A stretch of 64,000 bases of DNA from Hyphomicrobiales bacterium (GTDB taxonomy: Bacteria > Pseudomonadota > Alphaproteobacteria > Rhizobiales > RI-29): assembly GCA_016125495.1 (NCBI GenBank), contig WGLQ01000007.1, positions 186,001 to 250,000 on the forward strand, written 5' to 3'. The notes beneath the pieces are model-generated. The model saw only the letters and a program-made list of their open reading frames with translations. It was not told the origin of the DNA and searched no databases. Within the stretch, counting starts at the first letter, position 1; each line of letters begins with the position of its first letter. Both the position numbers and the translations under genes were made by a program. Positions 8,128-17,238 of this stretch are shown here, in pieces.

Positions 8128-9422
8128 TTCGCCCCTCCCTTGCGCTCGCTGGCCTCGGCGGACGTGAACAGTTCGCGGAACACCGGATAGATATCCTCCG
8201 GTCGCATCACCTGGCGCATTGCGAAGTGGCGCTGACGCGCGAGCAGCCGCTGGTAACCGGTCCACAGAACGCTGTCGGATGGGACCGAGGCGAATGTCGA
8301 GTCGCCGACCTCGATGTAGGCGAAATACTGCACCATGCCCATGATCTCGTTCTCGATCATTTCCGTGCAGCGCGCCATGTCGTCGGTGAAATTGTGACCG
8401 TCAGAGGCCTGCGCAGCGTAGATGTTCCAGTCGTCGACCGGGTAGCGTTGCTGAACGATCCGGATCATCTCCTCGAGCGCGCTCGAGACAACGGTGCCAC
8501 CCGTTGCCCGACCATGAAAGAAGGTCTCCTCGTCGACCTCTTGCGCGCTCGTCGTGTGGCGGATGAAAACGACATCGACCTCGCGGTAGTGCCGCGCGAG
8601 AAAGACGTGCAGGAGCATGAAGAAGCGCTTGGCGAGGTCCTTGAGGTCCTGCGTCATCGAGGCCGAGGCGTCCATCAGGCAGAACATCACCGCCTGCGCC
8701 GTCGGCCGGGGCTTGCGATCGAAGCGGTTGTAGCGGATGTCGATCGGATCGAGATAGGCGACCGCGCGCATGCGAATGCGCATCCGCTCGAGCTCGGCGC
8801 GCAGGGCCGTGACGACCGCCTCGTCGCCACGCGCCTCCGCCTCCTTGATCTCGGCCTCGAGTCTTGCCATCTGGTGTCCGCGCGGCCGCGCCAGCGCGAT
8901 GCGCCGGGCAAGGCTGCGCCGCATCGTCTCGACCTTGTTCAGCCTGACCGGCGAGCCCTCCGTGGAAAAACCCGCCCGGGCCCGCAGCGGTGAGGCCTCC
9001 TTCTTCAGCTTCTGCTTGGCGAGATTGGGCAGCGCCAGGTCCTCGAAGAAGATGTCGAGGAATTCCTCGCGCGTCAGCGTGAAGGCGAATGCGTCCTCGC
9101 CTTCCCCATCGGGCGAGCCTTCGCGACCCGACTTGCCCTCGCCGCGCGGCGGCTTCCTGATGTGGTCACCGGGACGGAAATCGCTGTTGCCGGGCAGCAC
9201 GTGCTCGCGCTTTCCCGTTCCACGATCGTGATTGAAGGCCGGTTCTCGTACGTCGCGCCCGGAGATGGAAATCTGCTCGGCGCCTTCGACATCGGAGATC
9301 TTGCGCCGCTTCAGCGCCTCGTGCACCGCCTCGCGGATGTGAGCCTTGGCCCGGCGCATGAACCGTTGCCGATTGCCGAGGCTCTTGGATTTCGGATTGA
9401 GGCGCCGGTCGACGATGTGCAT
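8124..9422 (-). CDS. yeaH: YeaH/YhbH family (DUF444) protein with VWA-like domain
   Basis: 432-residue DUF444 protein. It starts with the family sequence MHIVDRRLNPKSKSLGNRQR, followed by a charged, Gly-rich linker (HDRGTGKREHVLPGN to about residue 110). The C-terminal half carries a von Willebrand A-like fold with a MIDAS-type DASASMT after VMFCLM, and the later conserved GGTVVSSALEEM and NIYAAQASDGHNF. In E. coli the homologue is cotranscribed with the kinase gene yeaG (prkA) and responds to nutrient stress. Here it sits between prkA (102 nt upstream) and spoVR (4 nt overlap), the same three-gene order. Its biochemical role is not established. Confidence 0.95.
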   Translation of the reverse strand: MHIVDRRLNPKSKSLGNRQRFMRRAKAHIREAVHEALKRRKISDVEGAEQISISGRDVREPAFNHDRGTGKREHVLPGNSDFRPGDHIRKPPRGEGKSGREGSPDGEGEDAFAFTLTREEFLDIFFEDLALPNLAKQKLKKEASPLRARAGFSTEGSPVRLNKVETMRRSLARRIALARPRGHQMARLEAEIKEAEARGDEAVVTALRAELERMRIRMRAVAYLDPIDIRYNRFDRKPRPTAQAVMFCLMDASASMTQDLKDLAKRFFMLLHVFLARHYREVDVVFIRHTTSAQEVDEETFFHGRATGGTVVSSALEEMIRIVQQRYPVDDWNIYAAQASDGHNFTDDMARCTEMIENEIMGMVQYFAYIEVGDSTFASVPSDSVLWTGYQRLLARQRHFAMRQVMRPEDIYPVFRELFTSAEASERKGGAK

Positions 9423-9524
9423 CGCCTGTTTCTTTCCTTGTCGGGAGCGGCAGCCGAGGTTGCCGCCCGGCCCACGGCCGAATGTTCCGGCGCCCGGATG
9501 CGGCGGGTCGAGCCCGCCGCCCCG

Positions 9525-11471
9525 TCAACCGGCCTTGCTGACCCGCATGTACCACTCCACCAGCCTGCGGACCTGACGTTCGGTGTAGCCGCGCGCCACC
9601 ATGCGCGAGACGAATTCGCCGTGCTTTTGCTCCGCGTCGCTGTCGGCCTTGGCGCCGAAGCTGATGACCGGCAGGAGATCTTCCACCTGACTGAACATCC
9701 GCTTCTCGATGACGTCGCGGATTTTCTCATAGGACGTCCACGACGGGTTGCGCCCGTTGTTCTTGGCCCGTGCCCGGAGCGCGAACTTGACCACCTCGTA
9801 GCGGAAGTCCTTCGGGTTCGCGATCGATGCCGCACGCTCGATCTTGGCGAGTTCGTCGGCCAGCACGTCGCGGCTCATCAGCTGACCGGTGTCGGGGTCC
9901 TTGAAATCCTGATCCTCGATCCAGGCATCGGCATAGGCGACGTAGCGGTCGAAGAGGTTCTGGCCATAGTTGTGGTAGCTCTCGAGGTAGGCCTTCTGCA
10001 CCTCGTTGCCGACGAACTCGGCATAGCGCGGCGCCAATTCCTCCTTGATGAACTCGAGATAGCGCTGCTCCATCTCCTCCGAAAGCTGCTCGCGTTTGAC
10101 GGCCTGCTCGAGCACGTACATGAGATGCACCGGGTCTGCCGCCACCTCGCTGCTGTCGAAGTTGAACGTCTCCGACAGGATCTTGAAGGCGAAGCGCGTC
10201 GAGATTCCGTCCATTCCCTCCGTCACGCCGGCGGTGTCGCGATACTCCTGGATGCTCTTGGCATGCGGGTCGGTGTCCTTGAGGCTCTCGCCGTCGTAGA
10301 CCCGCATCTTGGAATAGAGCGAGGAATTCTCGTGCTCCTTGAGGCGCGTCAGGACGGAAAACCGGGCCAGCATTCCGAGCGTGTCCGGTGCGCAGGGCGC
10401 ATCCGTCAGCTCGCTGTTCCTCAGCAGCTTTCGGTAGATCTGCGTCTCCTCACTCACCCGCAGGCAATAGGGCACCTTGACCACGCAAATGCGGTCGAGG
10501 AAGGCCTCGTTCGTGCGGTTCGACTTGAAGCTCTGCCACTCGCTCTCGTTGGAGTGGGCGATGATGATGCCGTTGTAGGGCATCGCGCCGACGTTCTCCG
10601 TGCCGACGTAATTTCCGTCTTGCGTCGCCGTAAGGAGCGGATGCAGCATCTTGATCGGCGCCTTGAACATCTCGACGAATTCCAGGAGCCCCTGCGTCGT
10701 GCGATTGAGCCCGCCCGAGTAGGAATACGCATCGGCATCGTCTTGGCCGAAAAACTCCAGCTTGCGGATGTCGACCTTTCCGACGAGAGCGGAAATGTCC
10801 TGGTTGTTCTCGTCGCCCGGCTCGGTCTTTGCGATGCACACCTGACGCAGCTTCGACGGCACGACGCGAACCACCGAGAATTTGGAGATATCTCCCCCGA
10901 ACTCGTCGAGCCGTTTGACCGCCCAAGGCGACATGTGGCCCGGCAGCGCTCGCAGCGGGATGCCGTAACGCTCCTGCAGCATCGGCGCCATGGTCTGGCG
11001 GTCGAACAGCCCGAGCGGGCTCTCGAAGATCGGGCTCACCTCGTCGCCGGCCGCCAGCACATAGACCGGGTGGCGCTGCATCAGCTCCTTCAGTCGCTCG
11101 GCGAGTGACGATTTGCCGCCACCGACCGGTCCGAGGAGGTAGAGGATCTGCTTGCGCTCCTCGAGCCCCTGCGCGGCATGGCGGAAATAACCGACGACCC
11201 GTTCGATCGTCTCCTCGAGGCCGAAGAAGTCGCTGAAAGTCGGATAGACCTTGACCGTGCGGTTCATGAAGATCCGACCGAGACGCGGGTCCTTGGCGGT
11301 ATCGACGAATTCGGGCTCGCCGATCGCGCGCACCATCCGCTCTGCCGCGCTCGCATAGAAGGATGGATCCTCCCTGCACGCCTCGAGATAGTCCTTCAGC
11401 GAGTAAGCGACCTTCTTTTCGCGGTCGTAGGCTTCCGTGAAGAGGTCGAAGACATCCTTTTGGTCAGTCAT
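9525..11471 (-). CDS. prkA: PrkA-family serine protein kinase / AAA ATPase
   Basis: 648-residue PrkA/YeaG. The N-terminal AAA-like domain has a Walker A P-loop at residues 114-121 (GPVGGGKS) after LEERKQILYLL, and the PrkA-specific KRLDEFGGD and FIKEELAPRYAEFVGN blocks. The C-terminal PrkA kinase-like domain is complete (DFRYEVVKFALRARAKN, then SWTSYEKIRDVIEKRMF). The ATG at 11471 has AGGTGAG just upstream. E. coli YeaG takes part in adaptation to nitrogen starvation; Bacillus PrkA is involved in sporulation control. It is the first gene of the operon, behind a 900 nt gene-free region; I looked for a GGAAC-type EcfG general-stress promoter upstream and did not find a convincing one. Confidence 0.96.
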   Translation of the reverse strand: MTDQKDVFDLFTEAYDREKKVAYSLKDYLEACREDPSFYASAAERMVRAIGEPEFVDTAKDPRLGRIFMNRTVKVYPTFSDFFGLEETIERVVGYFRHAAQGLEERKQILYLLGPVGGGKSSLAERLKELMQRHPVYVLAAGDEVSPIFESPLGLFDRQTMAPMLQERYGIPLRALPGHMSPWAVKRLDEFGGDISKFSVVRVVPSKLRQVCIAKTEPGDENNQDISALVGKVDIRKLEFFGQDDADAYSYSGGLNRTTQGLLEFVEMFKAPIKMLHPLLTATQDGNYVGTENVGAMPYNGIIIAHSNESEWQSFKSNRTNEAFLDRICVVKVPYCLRVSEETQIYRKLLRNSELTDAPCAPDTLGMLARFSVLTRLKEHENSSLYSKMRVYDGESLKDTDPHAKSIQEYRDTAGVTEGMDGISTRFAFKILSETFNFDSSEVAADPVHLMYVLEQAVKREQLSEEMEQRYLEFIKEELAPRYAEFVGNEVQKAYLESYHNYGQNLFDRYVAYADAWIEDQDFKDPDTGQLMSRDVLADELAKIERAASIANPKDFRYEVVKFALRARAKNNGRNPSWTSYEKIRDVIEKRMFSQVEDLLPVISFGAKADSDAEQKHGEFVSRMVARGYTERQVRRLVEWYMRVSKAG

Positions 11472-12385
11472 GGCTCACCTGTCAGCTCCCTGCTTCGGCC
11501 AAGCCGCCGGAGACCAGGCTCCGGACCGCTACGCCGCCTGACGTCCTCTGCGCCCGGGCGAGGCCCCCGCCCTGGGGTGATCGCCTGCCCACGCCATCTC
11601 GTCCTCCACCTCCACCGAACGACCGATACATCCGAAAACAGCGAGTTGCGTGCCCTTCCACTTGGTCTCGAAACCACCGCCGGGGGCACACCCAGCATAT
11701 GCGAGCAACATCTCGCGCGGACAACCTATCGGTCAATCAACCAGTCAGGAAGAATACTTGCGAACCACTGTGGTCAACTTATGACCGGAATGGTGAAAAA
11801 TCTGGAAGTGGCTGTGAAATCTGACATATACTAGCCGTTGCCGTCCGAAGCATCGAACAGCCTGCCCCTTCCAGCGAGGGCGCGTCCCGATGGAGTGTAA
11901 AGGGGTTCCCGGTGGGAAACCACATCCGTTGCTCCACGCGCTCGATATGGTGATGCTCGAGAGTGGCATCAATGTCGCAGTGGGGTGGCAATTTGCCTTG
12001 CTATCGTGGTCGATGGGCACGATTACCGCCCCACGCACGGCAATTCACCGCGCCGAGTCATGCGGCTCCACGGCGATTCGCCATGCGCGCCGCCGCCACA
12101 TCGCCACACCGTCTCGCACGATGTCACAATACGTTGAAGTGAGACCTTGTCGCGCACCCTCATGGTCGCCATGTCCTCACATGATGGCCGTAGATCGCAC
12201 CCTGCTTCGGCTTGCCTCTGATCCGGAACATGTATTTCGCGCCTGAACGCGTGTTGTAGCAACGTGACAGGCGGCTTGCCCGATCACCCGCAGGGGCGCA
12301 TTTCAACCCTCGGGATTTGCACGCGGCGGCCGATTGCGGCACAATGCCCGCAATTGTGGGTTGCAGCGTGGTTGGAGTACGAGTC
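11472..12385. other. Long gene-free region between divergent prkA and the 12386 gene
   Basis: About 910 nt separating two divergent transcription units. The part near 11700-11850 is distinctly lower in GC than the surroundings, as expected for regulatory DNA. No tRNA, rRNA or recognisable riboswitch was seen. A 118-codon frame at 11890-12246 has no ribosome-binding site and no recognisable features. It must contain at least the prkA operon promoter. Confidence 0.5.
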
Positions 12386-14110
12386 ATGGGTTGGCTGTTC
12401 CGCCTGCTGCTGGTTTCAGGGCTCGCCCTCACCGGCTATCAGCTGGCCACGAGTTGGCTGGCCCCTGATGTCGGCGAACCCTCGGCCGGCAGCGGCTCGA
12501 GTGGTGGCGATAGCTTGGCAACCGTCGCCGACGAGATTGACGCGGCGCTGCGTGCGCCGCGAGCGTTCTCGGGCAACGCCCCCCTCTTTGCTGGCCCCGC
12601 GCCCGAACCCGTAGAACCGCCGCCACTGCCCGCCCGCGCGCCCTCGAAGGGCTCGGAGCGGTCCGACTTGGCGCAGGAAACCTTCGCTCCGGCGCCATCC
12701 GGTGCGGACGGCGCGGCAGCCCGTCAGTCCCGAGGCTTGGCGGCCGCCGATGGCGAAACGCGCAAGGCAGCGATCGACGAGGCCGAGGTCCAGTCCGAAG
12801 CGCTCGATGACGCCACCGGTCTCGCGCATGCCACGACAGACCATGCCACAGGCGCCGGCGATGCTCGGGGACACGTCACCACGACGGCCGCCGGTCAGTT
12901 GTCGACGCCGGCGCCACCACCCGCGGATGAAGGTCGCTTCACGTTGGCCGGGCTGCTTTCTTGGTTCGAGAGCGGTCTGACCGGTGCCGCCCCCGGCGAT
13001 GATGCCGATTCCACGCGCCGCGAGGGGCCGATCGGCGGGCAGGGCACGGATCGTTCCAATGCGGTGGCCGAGGGAGAAAGCGCCGACACCACGACCCGAG
13101 GTTCCGCCACCGAGGTGGCGCGGGCGCGGGACGTCGTGGAGTCCGCGGTGCCGCCCCCGCCCACCCCTGCGGCCGTTGCCTCGAGCTCCCCGCGACAGCC
13201 GAGCCTCGAGACGACCGTCGAAGTCCCGACGCGCACGCCGAACGAGGACCCGATTGCCGAACTCATCCGGCGTCAGACAGAGGCGGCCCGCCGCCGTGCC
13301 GCCGAAGGGACCGTGCTGGCCGAAACCGAGGCCACGGGCGCCATGCCGCTGCCCTCTCAGAACCGCATTCGCTTGGCACGCGCGACCGGTGGGCAGGTCG
13401 TCCTTCGAGCGGACGGCGGATCGAGGCGAGAACCTGCCGCCGGGACCACCACCCTGGCCAAGGCTCTTGAGACGGAGGACACCCTGGTTCGCCTGCCGCT
13501 CGCCCATTTGCCTGTGCCCGCGGCCGAGCATCGCCACCAGTTGGCGCTCCTGGGCGAACCCGCAGCCGATGATTTGCCGGACGATGGTGCCTATGGCGAT
13601 GAGGAAGAGGCGTTCCTCTTTGCCGATGGCGATGACGCGCGCGGCCTGCAAGGCCCCGGTTCTCGCGGCCCCTTGCGTGAATTCGACGAGGAGAATACGC
13701 GCCGCCTCCACGAATGGGAGCAAATCCGCCGCCAGCGCGCGGCAGCCGAGGAGCGGCGCATAGCCGCCGCTCTGCGAAGAGCCGGCTCCGGCGACGACTG
13801 GCAGAGCGCTCCGGCAGCGACGGTCGATCGGCGCACCGGTGAGGCGGCCCGCTCCCTCCTGGCCGATGCCGAGCAGCCCGTTTCGCGACCGGCCGCCCGG
13901 CGCTCGAACATCAGCGAAGGCGAGGCGCGCCGGATCGCGGCCGTGCGCAAGGCCATCGCCGCACGCGAGGCCCGCAAGCGCGCCTGGGGTCAGCGCTATG
14001 GGCTCGGCGCCGTGCGCGCCGTCCGCGCCAACCAGACGCAGCGCGCCAAGCGCGTTCGGGCCCGCAGGGCCTGGGTGACCCGCGTCTTCACACCCAGGGG
14101 CGATCGGTGA
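12386..14110 (+). CDS. Membrane-anchored low-complexity protein, unknown function
   Basis: 574 residues; I do not recognise the family. The start at 12386 gives a single N-terminal hydrophobic segment (MGWLFRLLLVSGLALTGYQL) that looks like a signal anchor, with GGAG about 10 nt upstream. The rest is predicted disordered: Ala/Pro/Gly/Thr-rich to about residue 300, then a charged Arg/Glu-rich region (EENTRRLHEWEQIRRQRAAA) likely to be helical or coiled coil, and a strongly basic tail (KRVRARRAWVTRVF). The opposite strand is also open over nearly the same span, so strand choice rests on the anchor, the start site and the balanced charged composition. It precedes the pseudo-ABC exporter by 315 nt on the same strand. 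Confidence 0.62.
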   Translation: MGWLFRLLLVSGLALTGYQLATSWLAPDVGEPSAGSGSSGGDSLATVADEIDAALRAPRAFSGNAPLFAGPAPEPVEPPPLPARAPSKGSERSDLAQETFAPAPSGADGAAARQSRGLAAADGETRKAAIDEAEVQSEALDDATGLAHATTDHATGAGDARGHVTTTAAGQLSTPAPPPADEGRFTLAGLLSWFESGLTGAAPGDDADSTRREGPIGGQGTDRSNAVAEGESADTTTRGSATEVARARDVVESAVPPPPTPAAVASSSPRQPSLETTVEVPTRTPNEDPIAELIRRQTEAARRRAAEGTVLAETEATGAMPLPSQNRIRLARATGGQVVLRADGGSRREPAAGTTTLAKALETEDTLVRLPLAHLPVPAAEHRHQLALLGEPAADDLPDDGAYGDEEEAFLFADGDDARGLQGPGSRGPLREFDEENTRRLHEWEQIRRQRAAAEERRIAAALRRAGSGDDWQSAPAATVDRRTGEAARSLLADAEQPVSRPAARRSNISEGEARRIAAVRKAIAAREARKRAWGQRYGLGAVRAVRANQTQRAKRVRARRAWVTRVFTPRGDR

Positions 14111-14425
14111 AAGGCCGACAGACCGAACCTGCTCGAAGTTTGGCCATCGCAACCCGCGCGCTCGGAGCACCCGACCGCCAGCACGTGACTTGAGGGCAGC
14201 CTTACGGCAACGGCCTCACCGCTCGACGCCGTGTGCTGGCCAACCCCGGACACGCATCGCCCCACACCGCGACTTAACAGCTTCCTTCCGAGGCGATAGA
14301 GTTTCCCCGGCGTCAGAACCGCAACCGACCGTCGCCCTGAGGCAGGGGCGTTGGATCGGGCTCTGACGGTTGGCCGTGCGATCCGCCGCAGCATTGCGGC
14401 GGATGCGGTTGGGGGACGGCTTGCC
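14111..14425. other. Intergenic region before the ABC exporter gene
   Basis: 315 nt between two plus-strand genes. No hairpin followed by a T run and no clear -35/-10 pair was seen. A G-rich stretch (GGGGGAC) just before 14426 can act as the ribosome-binding site. Confidence 0.45.
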
Positions 14426-17182
14426 ATGGAACGCAATCTATTTCGCTACGTCTGGACGAACACGCGGCGCGAGCAACTCTGGATCCTGGCGGTCGTGCTG
14501 CTGGCCATGCCCGTCTATTTCCTCTCGCTCGATCTGCCAAAGCGGATCGTCAACGGACCGATCCAGGGCGCCGGCTTCGACTCGTACGACACCACCCAGA
14601 CTTGGCTGCGCATCGAGCTGCCGGACTGGCTCGGCGGCTTCGAATTGTTCGGGGGCTTCCAGCTGACACGCCTCGAGATGCTCGTCGCGCTCAGCCTGAT
14701 GTTCCTGTCCCTCGTCTGCGTCAATGGACTTTTCAAGTTCTACATCAACACCTTCAAGGGTCGCCTCGGAGAGCGGATGCTGCGCCGTCTGCGCTTCGAA
14801 CTGCTCGACCGCCTGCTCCGCTTTCCGCTTCCCCATTTCCGGCGTGTGAAGCCGCCGGAAGTCGCCACCATGATCAAGGACGAGGTCGAGCCGCTCGGCG
14901 GCTTCATCGGCGATGCCTTCGTCCAGCCGATCTTCCTCGGCGGTCAGGCGATCACCGCCATGCTGTTCATCATCGTCCAGAGCTTCTGGTTGGGCATGAT
15001 GGCGGCCTTCATCGTCCTCGTTCAGGCGTTCCTCATCCCGCGCCTGCGGCGCCGCCTGATCGAACTCGGCAAGCAGCGTCAGCTCACCGCCCGCATGCTC
15101 GCCGGCCGCGTCGGCGAGGTCGTGGACGGCATCACGGAGGTGCGCACCAACGACACCTCCAACTACGAGCGGGCGCAGATCTCCAGCCTGCTCGGCCGCA
15201 TATTCGCGATCCGCTTCGAGCTCTACCAGCGCAAGTTCTTCATCAAGTTCCTGAACAACTTCCTCGCCCAGATCACCCCCTTCCTCTTCTACCTCGTCGG
15301 CGGCTATTTCGCCCTGCGCGGCCAACTCGACATCGGCCAGCTCGTCGCCGTGATCGCCGCCTACAAGGACCTTCCGAGCCCCATCAAGGAATTGATCGAC
15401 TGGGACCAGCAGCGCATCGACGTGCAGGTCAAGTACATCCAGGTGATCGACCAGTTCGACGTCCAGAACACCATGGCGCCGGAACTCCAGGCCCCGATCG
15501 CCACGCCGCCGCTGCGCCTGAAGGGCCCCGTCGAAGCGAACGCGGTCGCGATCAGCGACGACACAGGCGCCAAATTGCTCGAAGGTGTGACCTTCACGTT
15601 CGCACCGGGTGAACAGGTCGCGGCTCTCGGCGACGTCAACGCGGGGGCCGAGACCACCGCCGAAGCCCTCGCGCGCCTGGTCCCGCTCACCTCGGGTCGC
15701 ATCCGCATCGCCGACAAGCGGCTGGACGATTTGCCGGAAGCCCTGACCGGGCGCCGCATCGCCTATCTCGGGCCGGAAACCTATCTGCCCAACACCTCGC
15801 TCGAAAGCGCCCTCCTCTACGGACTGCGCCATGTCCCGATCGTCCCGCACGTGCGAAGCGAAAGCGAGGCCGCTACTCATGCCGCAGCCGCCGCCGAGAG
15901 TCGCCGCGCCGGCAATATCGACCTCGACGTCGAAGCCGATTGGATCGACTACGAAGCCGCCGGCATCGCGGGACCCGAGGCCATCCGCGATCGCCTCCTC
16001 GAGGTTCTCGCCACCGCCGATCTCGGGCAGGACGTCTTCGACCTCGGGCTGCGCGGCCAACTGACGGCCAAAGCCGCCGAACACGCTTCGCCCCGCGTCC
16101 TCGCGGCGCGGGCAGCCCTCGCACGCCGCCTCGCCTCGTCCGATATGGCCGACCTCGTCGAGCCCTTCGATCCCGCAAGTTACTCCAAGGAAGCGACAAT
16201 CGGCGAGAACCTGCTGTTCGGCACAGCGCTCTCCAATTCCTTCGCACCCGCCGAGTTGTCCGCCAATCAGACCCTGCTCGCGATCCTCGAGGCACACGGC
16301 CTCGACGAACGGCTCTACCTCGTCGGCCGCAACATCGCCGAGACCGTCGTCGAACTGTTCGCCGACCTCCCGCCCGGGACGCCGTTCTTCGAGCAGCTCA
16401 CCTTCATGACGGCCGACGATATCCCGGCTTACGCTTCACTTCTCCAGCGGGTGCAGCCACTCGAGTACCGCGACGTATCGCAATCCCGGCGCGCGCGCCT
16501 GCGCCATCTCGCGCTCGCCTACATCGAGCCGCGCCATCGCCTTGGCCTCCTCGACGCCCAGCTCGAGCGCGAAATCATCGAGGCGCGCGGCGACATCCGC
16601 GATCGGCTCGCCGCCCTTCCCGGGCGCAACGTCGCTTTCTACGATCCCGAAGCCTACAACATCGGCGCCTCGCTCGAGGACAACATCCTCTTCGGCCGCG
16701 TTCGCTACGGCATTGCGGAAGGGCCGCGGCGCGTGCGTCAAGCGATCGCCGAGATCCTGGACGAGCTGGGGATGCGCGACGTCGTGTTCGATGCCGGGCT
16801 GTCGTTCGAAGTCGGCAGCGGCGGCAAACGTCTCACCCAGCAGCAGCGCCAGAAGCTCGCCCTTGCCCGCGCACTCCTGAAGCGGCCCGATCTGCTGATC
16901 GTCAACCGTGCCTTTGCCTCCTTCAGCGTCGCCGGCCAGCGCCAGATCGCGGATCGCGTTGTCGCGCTCGGGCGCGCGAGCGGACCACCAGCGCCCGACG
17001 GGGCCACCGGCCCGGATGAGCCCGCGAGCGGCTTTTCGACCTTCTGGGTGCTGTCCAACCCGAGCCTGACGGAGGCTTTCGACCGGGTTCTGCTGTTCGG
17101 GGAAGGTCGCGTACTCGAGCAGGGCACGCCGCAGGAGCTCAAGTCGCGCAAGGAGAGCCGTTATGCCAAGATGCTGGCATGA
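14426..17182 (+). CDS. ABC exporter-like protein with catalytically dead, expanded nucleotide-binding domain
   Basis: 918 residues from the ATG at 14426. Residues 1-340 form an ABCB-type exporter membrane domain: hydrophobic segments at about 20-35, 85-107, 170-205 and 283-313, and the usual cytoplasmic sequence ITEVRTNDTSNYERA. The nucleotide-binding part is odd. Walker A reads LGDVNAGAET (401-410), without GKS/T. Walker B reads LLIVNRAF, lacking Asp and catalytic Glu. The H-loop position reads VLSNPSL, without His. Only the signature-like SGGKRLTQQQRQKLALARAL is well kept. About 390 residues separate Walker A from the signature (normally about 100), and the NILFG-type motif after the Q-loop occurs three times (near 459-466, 592-599 and 750-757). 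A cNMP-binding gene follows 56 nt later. Probably a non-hydrolysing regulator or scaffold. Confidence 0.85.
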   Translation: MERNLFRYVWTNTRREQLWILAVVLLAMPVYFLSLDLPKRIVNGPIQGAGFDSYDTTQTWLRIELPDWLGGFELFGGFQLTRLEMLVALSLMFLSLVCVNGLFKFYINTFKGRLGERMLRRLRFELLDRLLRFPLPHFRRVKPPEVATMIKDEVEPLGGFIGDAFVQPIFLGGQAITAMLFIIVQSFWLGMMAAFIVLVQAFLIPRLRRRLIELGKQRQLTARMLAGRVGEVVDGITEVRTNDTSNYERAQISSLLGRIFAIRFELYQRKFFIKFLNNFLAQITPFLFYLVGGYFALRGQLDIGQLVAVIAAYKDLPSPIKELIDWDQQRIDVQVKYIQVIDQFDVQNTMAPELQAPIATPPLRLKGPVEANAVAISDDTGAKLLEGVTFTFAPGEQVAALGDVNAGAETTAEALARLVPLTSGRIRIADKRLDDLPEALTGRRIAYLGPETYLPNTSLESALLYGLRHVPIVPHVRSESEAATHAAAAAESRRAGNIDLDVEADWIDYEAAGIAGPEAIRDRLLEVLATADLGQDVFDLGLRGQLTAKAAEHASPRVLAARAALARRLASSDMADLVEPFDPASYSKEATIGENLLFGTALSNSFAPAELSANQTLLAILEAHGLDERLYLVGRNIAETVVELFADLPPGTPFFEQLTFMTADDIPAYASLLQRVQPLEYRDVSQSRRARLRHLALAYIEPRHRLGLLDAQLEREIIEARGDIRDRLAALPGRNVAFYDPEAYNIGASLEDNILFGRVRYGIAEGPRRVRQAIAEILDELGMRDVVFDAGLSFEVGSGGKRLTQQQRQKLALARALLKRPDLLIVNRAFASFSVAGQRQIADRVVALGRASGPPAPDGATGPDEPASGFSTFWVLSNPSLTEAFDRVLLFGEGRVLEQGTPQELKSRKESRYAKMLA

Positions 17183-17238
17183 CAGGGAGGGGCCGCAGCA
17201 TTGTGGCATAACGACAAGCACACCGAAGGAGCACCGCG

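Noticed and set aside
11472-11920. EcfG-type (GGAAC-N16/17-GTT) promoter for prkA
   Set aside because: A minus-strand GGAAC occurs at 11905-11909 but no GTT lies at the right spacing.
11986-12002. Sequence resembling a sigma-54 promoter (TGGCA...TTGC)
   Set aside because: The GG-to-GC distance is 11 nt instead of the required 10.
11890-12246. 118-codon plus-strand frame in the prkA upstream gap
   Set aside because: No ribosome-binding site, no hydrophobic or domain pattern, unusual amino-acid mix.
12416-14170. Long minus-strand open frame (584 codons) opposite the 12386 gene
   Set aside because: Its product is a Gly/Arg/Ala-rich sequence without signal, domain or sensible start; it looks like the antisense shadow of a high-GC gene.
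14438-16297. Minus-strand open frame of 619 codons opposite the ABC exporter
   Set aside because: The plus strand has clear transmembrane and ABC signature sequence here; the acidic minus-strand product is a shadow.
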